Source of the DNA: JALOKP01 sp963800865
GTDB lineage: Bacteria; Acidobacteriota; Polarisedimenticolia; J045
Direction: 5' to 3'
DNA length: 64,000 bases
Assembly (NCBI GenBank): GCA_963800865.1
Contig: CAWDCL010000002.1
Span: 62,001-126,000 of the forward strand
This document shows, piece after piece, positions 57,384 to 64,000 of the stretch (the stretch's first letter is position 1; each line of letters opens with the position of its first letter). The position numbers and the translations under genes are program-made. The notes beneath the pieces were generated by a model that did no database searches, was not told the DNA's origin, and saw nothing but the letters and a program-made list of their open reading frames with translations.

Positions 57384-59417
57384 TCACTTCTTGCCGGAGA
57401 AGGTGCGCTGGAGCCAGTTGGGCTTCTTCTCTTCAGCGGGCTTGGGCTCGGCCTTGGCCGGCTTGGGCTTGGGTTCGGGCTTGGCCTCCGCCTCGGCTTT
57501 GGCGACCGCGCCCTTCGCCGCCGCCCCCTTGTGGCGCGACTCGTACCAGTTCCGCGCGCCCAGCAGGTGCAGGTCCCGGTCCGCTCCCTTCAACTCGACC
57601 CCGACGCCGATGAAGTCGTAGACCGCCAGCAGGTCGCCGCGCGCGCTCTTCCCCTGGATGTTCAGCGCGGCCTGCAGCTCGATCATGTCGCTCATGACCA
57701 GCAGGTCCCGGATCTCGATCCGGTCCGCCCCGTAGACGAGGCCGGTCTTCCCGACGACGTCGTTCACTTCGAGGATCCGCTCCCCGATCTTCGGCAGCGG
57801 CTTCTTCGCCGTGAAGAACCGGATCAGCGGCGCCGAGTCGCGCAGCTTGAACTTGACATCGCCCCGGAAGACGTCCTTGTCCTTGAAGCCGAACTGGCCG
57901 CGCGGCGCGTCGAATTCCGCCCACCAGCCCTGCATCGGCTTCCCTTCCGCGGACTCGCCGGGCAGGTCGAAATTCGACAGCTTGATCGTCATCCCGTCGA
58001 TCGCGAAGCGCTGCGCCATCATGTCGACCTGGCTGAGCGGGATCGCCGCGTCGATCTTCCCCTTCATCGCGAGGCCCCCCGCGTCGAGCGCGAGGCGGTC
58101 CGTCACCAGCGTGACCTTCCCCTCGCCCGTGTTGCCGCGCGTCGAGGCCTTCAGGCGCACGTCGAGGCGCGCGGAGCCGCCCTTCAGCTTCAGGCCCGTT
58201 CCCGCCGGGATCAGGTAGTTCGCGCGGGTCAGGTCGTTCGCCTGGAGGTCGTCGATCTCCAGCTCCAGGTTGCCGTCGGGGATCTCCTCGCTGATCAGGT
58301 CGTCGTCGGAGACGGCGTGCAGGCGGAGCTTCCTGCCGACCGCCGCGTCCGGCGTGGAGGTCGCCAGGCCGATCCCGAAGTCGGTCATCAGCAGCTCGAG
58401 GTCGATCAGCGGCCGCTCCGGCCCCTCGAGCACCTTCACGTCGATGTCGGACTTCCCCTCGGCGCGATAGACCAGGAAATTGGCCGCCAGCTTGTCGGTC
58501 GCCATCCTGACGCGGCTGCCGGGCTGCAGCTTGCCCTTCTCGATCAGCAGCTCGGTCGAGAGGCTCCGCTCGGTGCCGTCGAAGGAAAGCCACGGCACGT
58601 GCCGGACCAGGTGGTTGAGCAGCGGCGCGCCGCCGGGAGTCGTTGCGTCGAGCTGGATCCGCCCCGCGGTGTACGGCAGGAACTTCAGCCCCTTGTTCTC
58701 GCCGTAGTCGTAGCGCCGGATGTCGACCTCGGCCCGCAGCTTCGCGTCGACGAGGAACGGCCGCCCGGCGGCCCTGGCCTCGAGCGCCGGGAACTCGACC
58801 CACGCGCCGTCCAGCTCCAGCCACCGCCCCGGGCCGATCGACATGCCGCCGCCGGCCTGCCCCGGCCCCGTCATGCGGTAGTCGTCGATCCAGACCTCGC
58901 GCACGTCGTCGACCCGCGAGCTGATGACCGAGACGCCCCACTTCGGCGCCTTCGGGACCTTGTTCGGATCGCGCAGCGAGTCCTTGTAGTCGAGCCCCTC
59001 GATCGGCGGGACGAACGACTCCTTGTCCTTCAGCTCCTCCGGCGTGACCGGGCGGCGGCGCATCCGGAACTCGACGCCGCGGGCGCTCGCACGGACGATG
59101 CTCACCGTCTTCCAGACCAGCGGGATCGGGTTGACGACCGCGCTGACGTGGTCCGCGACGGCCTCGATCTGGCTGCGGGTCGCCTGGCTGCGGATCCTGA
59201 ACCCGTGGACGACGGCGTGGCCGGGGAAGAGGGTGTAGGCGCTCTCGTAGTGGACGACGGTCTTCTCCGGGTGCTTGTTGAGCAGCCGTTCGACCGTGCC
59301 GGCGCGGAGCATCACGTTGCCGACCACGAGGTAGACCAGCTCGAGCCCGATGACGACGGCGAGCAGGATCGCGACGATCCGGACCGTGCGTCGACCGAGG
59401 CGTGCGATGAGGCTCAT
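57384..59417 (-). CDS. AsmA/DUF748-like envelope protein
   Basis: 677 residues: one N-terminal membrane helix (about 12-33) followed by a long beta-rich body with repeated DLxxNDLTRANYL and DGMTIKLSNFDLPGES-type strands. This is the style of AsmA/TamB-like proteins that bridge the periplasm and influence outer-membrane lipid traffic. The last 60 residues are a Lys/Ala/Glu/Pro low-complexity tail (PKPAKAEPKPAEEKK) ending NWLQRTFSGKK. ATG at 59417 follows GGGGAG by 9 bases. Upstream of mutM in one unit. The general class is likely; the exact family is less sure. Confidence 0.75.
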   Translation of the reverse strand: MSLIARLGRRTVRIVAILLAVVIGLELVYLVVGNVMLRAGTVERLLNKHPEKTVVHYESAYTLFPGHAVVHGFRIRSQATRSQIEAVADHVSAVVNPIPLVWKTVSIVRASARGVEFRMRRRPVTPEELKDKESFVPPIEGLDYKDSLRDPNKVPKAPKWGVSVISSRVDDVREVWIDDYRMTGPGQAGGGMSIGPGRWLELDGAWVEFPALEARAAGRPFLVDAKLRAEVDIRRYDYGENKGLKFLPYTAGRIQLDATTPGGAPLLNHLVRHVPWLSFDGTERSLSTELLIEKGKLQPGSRVRMATDKLAANFLVYRAEGKSDIDVKVLEGPERPLIDLELLMTDFGIGLATSTPDAAVGRKLRLHAVSDDDLISEEIPDGNLELEIDDLQANDLTRANYLIPAGTGLKLKGGSARLDVRLKASTRGNTGEGKVTLVTDRLALDAGGLAMKGKIDAAIPLSQVDMMAQRFAIDGMTIKLSNFDLPGESAEGKPMQGWWAEFDAPRGQFGFKDKDVFRGDVKFKLRDSAPLIRFFTAKKPLPKIGERILEVNDVVGKTGLVYGADRIEIRDLLVMSDMIELQAALNIQGKSARGDLLAVYDFIGVGVELKGADRDLHLLGARNWYESRHKGAAAKGAVAKAEAEAKPEPKPKPAKAEPKPAEEKKPNWLQRTFSGKK

Positions 59418-59509
59418 CGGGCCCGTCTCCCCGTTCTTCGACCGCCGCGGCGGCCCAGCGGCGCGCAGCCTACATTCGCCGGCGGACGTCCGCCACGGGC
59501 CGGCATCCT

Positions 59510-60717
59510 TCAGCGCAGGAACGACCCGACCAGCCCCTTGAGGTTGAAGACGTCCCCCGGGTCGACCGTCTCGGCCAGGATCCCGGCCGCCTTCGAGCGC
59601 AGCCAGGGACTGCGGCTCGCGCGCCGGAAGACCAGGTCGCAGATCCACGGGTGCGCCATCCAGCCCGCCGCCTGCTCGTAGCCGCGGAAGCGGGGACGGA
59701 AATCCTGCTCGATCCGCCGCGCGTACGCGGCGAGCATCGTCGGGAGACCCTGGGAGAGCGCCGCATCGGCCGCGCCCGCCACCAGCTCCCCGGTCTCCAT
59801 CGCCTTGCCGATCCCCTCGCCGGTGAAGTCGTAGGTCGAGCCGACGACCTCGCCCACGCCGGCGACGCCGGTGGGTCCGAGCGCGCGCGCACCGTCGAGC
59901 CCGCAGCGCAGCGGCGCGCCGCGCTGCGTCGTGTGCTCCGTGGCGGCGGCGAACAGCGCGCGCGCCGGCGGGAACTCGCGCGCGAAGGCCTCGTAGATCG
60001 TGTGCAGGTTGACCCTCGGGAGCCCTTCGGCCGGGAACGCCCCGACCCCGACGTTGTATTCGCCGTCTCCCATCGGGAAGATCCAGGCGTAGCCGGGGAG
60101 CACGGCGCGATCGAAGGAGACGACGAGGTCGTCGATCCGGTGCGACGAGCGGACGTAGCCGCGCAGCGCGATCCCGCTCGGCTGCCGGCGGGTCACCATC
60201 CCGAGCGCCCGCGGCAGCGCGACGTCGGCGCCGGTGGCGACGATCGCCAGGCGCGCCTCGAGCGGCTCGTCGCGGCCGGCGAACCGGACGCGCACCCCGC
60301 CAGCCCCGTCGTCGATCCCGACGACCTCGCCCCGCGCGAAGACCGCCCCGCCCGCGACCGCCCCGCCCGCGACGATCGCGTCGAGCGCCTCGCGCTGGAT
60401 CGTCAGGAACTCGCCGTCGAGCGAGACCTCGATCCGCCGCGGGCTGTAGAGCGTGACGCGCGTCGACCGCGTGGGCCGCGCGGCGGACCTCGTGGAAGCA
60501 AGCCGGCGCGCTCGAGCGCGCGGAGCGCGTCGGGGATCAGCCCGTCGCCGCAGACCTTCTCGCGCGGGAAGGGGTGGCGGTCGGCGAGCAGCACGCGCCG
60601 GCCGCGGCGCGCCAGGTGCAGCGCGGCGGTCGCGCCGGCCGGCCCGGCCCCGGCGACGACGACGTCCCAGCCGTCCCGCGGGACGTCCCCGATGTTGCGC
60701 TGGAGCGGGCCGGCCAT
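59510..60717 (-). CDS. Geranylgeranyl-reductase-type FAD oxidoreductase (disrupted)
   Basis: About 403 residues when bridged over two breaks between about 60440 and 60490. N-terminal FAD motif VVVAGAGPAGATAALHLARRG, then HPFPREKVCGDGL, the signature of the GGR family that reduces isoprenoid chains of lipids or quinones. Downstream are VTLYSPRRIEVSLDGEFLTIQRE, ATGADVALPRALG, PGYAWIFPMGDGEYNVGVG and GSTYDFTGEGIGKAMETGEL. All core motifs survive, so the breaks are probably sequence errors. It lies 22 bases downstream of the M28 gene on the same strand. Confidence 0.82.
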
Positions 60718-60739
60718 CGGCCGATCGTAGCGCCGCTCG

Positions 60740-62414
60740 TCAGCGGTCGGCGAGGCGCCACGCCGTCGCGAACGCCAGCCGCGCCATCCGCTGGACCTGC
60801 GCCGGGTCGAGCTTCTGCGGGCTGTCGCCCGGCTCGTGGTACTCGGGGAAGAAGTTGCCGAAGAACCGGATGAACGGGACGCCGGCGCGCGCGAAGTCGC
60901 GGTAGTCGCTTCCGCCGCGGGTGCCTTCCGTGCGGTCGAAGTGCAGGGCCATCCCGGTGGCCGGCCCGGCCCAGCGCAGCGCTGCTTCCAGCGCCGGCGC
61001 GTCGAGCGGGATGCCGGGCTCGGCGAACTCGGCGGTCTTCACCGCCGCCAGGAAGGCCGCGCCGTCCGGCAGCCGGGTGTCGGCCACGAGCTTCGCGATC
61101 TCTTCCGCCAGCCAGGGGTGGCCGATCATGTCGAGGTTCACGTACGCCCGGGTCCGGGCGAGCGGCCAGAGGGGGTGGCGGACGTAGAAGCCGGACCCGA
61201 ACTTCCCCTCCTCTTCCCCGGTCCAGAACGCGAAGATCGACGGTCCGCTTCGGCCGCTCCGGCAGCGCCGCGAAGGCGCGGGCGATCTCGAGCAGCGACG
61301 CGGTGCCGGACGCGTTGTCGTCGGCCCCCGGGTAGAAGAGGTCGCCGGACTTTCCCAGGTGATCGATGTGCGCGCCGATCACGACCGCCTCGTCGCGCAG
61401 CGCCGGATCGGAGCCGGCGAGGACGCCGATGACATTGCGGCTGGTGACGGCCCGCTCGGTGCCGCTCGTCCGGAGCGTGACGGTCACGCCGGCCAGCGCG
61501 CGCGGCGCCGTCGCGCGGGCGGCGGCGGCCGGGCCCGCGGCCTCCGCGCCCAGCAGCGCACCGGCGGCGGCGGGGGAGACGCGCACGACGGGGATCGGGC
61601 CGGCAGCGACGTCGGCGGGAAGCCACCAGGTCGTCGGCTGGGCGTCGCGCTCCGCGAGCCGCGCCGCGAAGTCGTCCCCGTCGAGCGCGACGAGCGCGGC
61701 CGCGCCCAGCGCCTCGGCCGTCTCGCGCTTGGCGTCCCAGCGGTCGTCGGCGTCGCCCGGATCGTAGCGGGAGAGCAGCGCGGGGGCCTTCCACGCTTCC
61801 CCCTCGGGGACGCCGCGCAGGACCACCACGACCTTCCCGCGCACGTCGAGCCCCTTGTAGTCGTCGCGTCCCAGCGCCGGCTCGCGGATCCCGTAGCCGG
61901 CGAAGACGGCCGGGGCGGTGATCGTCGCGAGCGGGGCCGCGGAGAAGAGGGCGTCGACGCCGGACGCGAACGCGCGGCGTGTCGTCGCGTCGCCCTGCCG
62001 CGCTTCGACGGCCAGCTCGCCGGTCGCGCCGGTGATCTCGCGCAGCGGCACCGCCTGGAAGTAGCGCGCGTCGGGCGGCTCGTCCGCAGGACCGATCAGC
62101 GGCGGGACGCCGGCGAGCGCCAGCGCCGACGCGGCGTACTCGGCCGCCGCGTCGAGCCCGCGGCTGCCCAGCCCGCGCCCCTCGAGCGCGGGCGACGCGA
62201 GGAACCGGATGCGCGCCGCGAGGGCCTCGGCCCGGATCGCCGCGAGAGCCGCCGCGACGGGCGCGGGCGGCGCTTCGGCCGGACCGGCGAGCACGAAGTC
62301 CCGGGCGACGTCCGGTTGCGGCGCGGCCTCCGCGCCGGCGGCGGCGGCCGGCGCACCGGCCCACGCGATGGAGCCGGGAACCAGGACGCAGAGCAGCGTG
62401 ACGAGCGATCGCAT
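60740..62414 (-). CDS. Secreted M28 zinc aminopeptidase with PA insert (one disruption)
   Basis: About 558 residues. A signal peptide (LVTLLCVLVPGSIAWAGA) is followed by an M28 catalytic domain interrupted by a PA domain (FAGYGIREPALGRDDYKGLDV, KVVVVLRG). Zinc ligands and catalytic residues: VIGAHIDHLG, PGADDNASGTASLLE, FAFWTGEEEGKFG, NLDMIGHP and EYHEPGD near the end. One extra base near 61241 breaks the frame just before the Glu-Glu motif. ATG 62414 is 13 bases after the M14 gene, so the two peptidases are co-transcribed. Confidence 0.85.
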
Positions 62415-62427
62415 CGTGTGCCGTCCT

Positions 62428-63925
62428 TTACCGCGACATGACGCGGACGATCGGAAGCGCCGCCCCCGTCGCGGCGTGCTTCCGGAATCGCGGGTACTGG
62501 TAGACGCCGTACAGCGCCGCCGGCTCGAGCACCAGCGCCGCGCGCACCGCCGCTTCGCCTTCCAGCGGGACCCAGAGCGTCCCGGCGGGCAGCTCTTCCG
62601 CGGCCGCCGCCCGGCACTGCACGATCTGCCGTCCCTCGTAGCGCGAGTAGAGGTCGTCGAACTGCTCCTCGAGGCGCAGCAGGTCGCACCGCTGGACGCC
62701 GGACGGTCCGCGGCGCGCTCAGCGTCTCGAACGGGATCCCCTGGCGCTCCAGCACCAGCGCGTAGTCCGCCGCGGCGCGCGGCTCGATCGCGTAGCCGAG
62801 CGGGGCGGGAGGCGCCGTCTTGACCGCCACCGTGGTCATCATGTTCGCGGTCGGGATCTTCAGGGTCTCGCCCGTGGCGGCGACGAGGACCGGGAACTCT
62901 GTGATCGTGAAGGCCGGGTTCACCCACAGGTAGTTGGTCGGGATGAAGCGCGGCGGCGGCCGCGCCCGCGACGCCTCGACCGCCGCGAGGTCCTCGGCGC
63001 GGTGGGCCGCCTCGTCGATGAAGCGCCAGAGCAGGACGAGGTACGCATCGACCCGGCTCGCGAGATCGGCCGGCGTCGCGCCGGGCCCGCGCCGAACCCC
63101 GGCCTCGATGATGAACGACAGCCCGCCGTACATCCCGACCGCGTTGAGGCCGCCGTCGATGTCCGGGGCCGAGTGCCGCTGCTCCTCGTCGGGCGGCAGG
63201 CCGCCGACCGAGTAGCGCAGGAACGGGTGGCCCGCGGCCGCTTCGGGGGCGGCGGAGTCGCGGACCCAGCGCTCGGCGGCCGCGATCACCGCGGGGTCGA
63301 ACAGCGGGTTGTTGAGGCTGTCCATCGTGATCTCGGGCCAGGCGATCCAGCCGCGCTCGCGGCGCTCGTCCGAGTCGCGCGCGAACTCGTGGCAGTCGAC
63401 GGCGAGCTGCGGGCGCACCCGCCGCACCACGCGGTGGAGCGCCTGCGTCTCCGGCTGCTCGAGCACGATGTGATCGCGGTTGAGGTCGGCGCCCGCGGCG
63501 TTGCGGCGCGTGCCGGCCTCCGCCCCGTCGGGGTTCATCATCGGCAGGATCCAGAGGTCGATCCCGGCAGGAAGCCGTTCGGGGCGGCGCGCGATCTCGC
63601 GGATCAGGTACAGCAGGGCGTCCTTGCCCGAGACCTCGTCGCCGTGCTGCTGGGCGTAGTAGAGGATCCGGAACGACGGGTTGCCGCCGCGCGTCGCGTG
63701 CACCAGGTAGACCGCACGGCCCTCGGCGGTCCGGGCCTCCACCGACACGCTGATCGGTCCCCGGCCGTCGACGCTCGCCAGGAACTTCTCCATCTCGGGG
63801 TAGGAGATCGTGCGCGCCAGCGCGCGGTGGTCCTCGGGGAAGCTCGCGTCCGCCGCGAGAGCGGTCCCGGCCGACAGGATCGGCGCGGCCAGGAGCAGGG
63901 CGTGGAGTACGGCCCGCTTGATCAT
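62428..63925 (-). CDS. Secreted M14 zinc carboxypeptidase family protein (one disruption)
   Basis: About 498 residues. A signal peptide (AVLHALLLAAPILSAGTALA) precedes the M14 domain with zinc ligands in AQQHGDEVSGKD (HxxE) and VDCHEFARD (His), substrate-site NPDGAEAGTRRNAAGADLNRDH and catalytic Glu in SFIIEAGVR. A C-terminal domain of about 170 residues follows; the frame breaks near 62710 and resumes as VQRCDLLRLEEQFDDLYSRY. ATG 63925 with AGGAG upstream. It lies 14 bases after an amidohydrolase gene and 13 before the M28 gene: a degradative operon for peptides or amides. Confidence 0.85.
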
Positions 63926-63939
63926 CGGAGTCGATCTCC

Positions 63940-64000
63940 TCACTGGAACCCGTAGACGCGCGCGGCGTTGTCGTGGAACACGGCCTGCCAGTGCTCGCGC
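63940..64000 (-). CDS. Amidohydrolase-type enzyme, C-terminal end only
   Basis: Only 19 residues are inside the window: REHWQAVFHDNAARVYGFQ and a stop. The pattern (I/V)FHDNAxRxYGx is the usual C-terminus of metal-dependent amidohydrolase-2 family proteins. It is the upstream gene of the M14/M28 operon. Confidence 0.55.
   Translation of the reverse strand, partial: REHWQAVFHDNAARVYGFQ

Overview
The window is G+C-rich DNA (about 70% by eye) from a Gram-negative-type bacterium. It encodes Sec signal peptides, lipoboxes, an AsmA-like protein, three sigma-54 activators and large secreted repeat proteins. The mix resembles Acidobacteriota or a neighbouring deep phylum, but nothing fixes the taxonomy. 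No rRNA, tRNA, CRISPR array, integrase or intact insertion sequence was seen.

Layout. 1-4 kb: end of a membrane protein, a homocysteine S-methyltransferase-like enzyme, a FIST sensor protein and a DUF4143-type ATPase. 4-13 kb: two translationally coupled giant secreted proteins (C39/RHS, then PKD/TSP3/beta-helix). 13-19 kb: alr, a divergent miaE-like gene, a HAF-repeat protein and a sialidase-fold (BNR) protein. 19-24 kb: a divergent sigma-54 response regulator/histidine kinase pair and pyruvate kinase. 24-32 kb: a von Willebrand A lipoprotein, a second BNR protein, a glycosyltransferase and an FG-GAP protein. 31.6-36 kb: an SDR, the OsmC-mtnA-HAD operon and a DUF3810 protein coupled to a GAF/sigma-54 activator. 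38-44 kb: tsaD, a TolB-like propeller protein and a phosphodiester glycosidase lipoprotein. 43-49 kb: a second sigma-54 regulator/kinase pair and the rfbBAC operon for dTDP-4-keto-rhamnose. 49-56 kb: accessory DNA with an eroded VapBC locus, a sulfatase and a decayed operon of small unknown genes. 56-64 kb: mutM with an AsmA-like gene, a geranylgeranyl-reductase-type flavoprotein, and an amidohydrolase/M14/M28 peptidase operon.

Themes. Sigma-54 control recurs: three activators, plus three intergenic matches to the -24/-12 promoter. The best match (49055-49070) is a full consensus site. Two dyads 33 bp apart lie about 110-140 bp upstream of its start, and an intrinsic terminator follows about 20 bp downstream. 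Together these predict a ~50-nt sigma-54-dependent small RNA, the strongest candidate novelty here. Another match precedes a structured intergenic region before tsaD. Five secreted proteins share an unnamed C-terminal 'FYL...G...R..C' module, and a dispersed palindromic repeat sits at gene 3' ends and often supplies the TAG stop codon.

Caution: about 25 single-base frame disruptions occur in otherwise well-conserved genes, many in G/C runs. Sequencing or assembly indels are the simplest explanation for most. The affected genes are annotated across the breaks.
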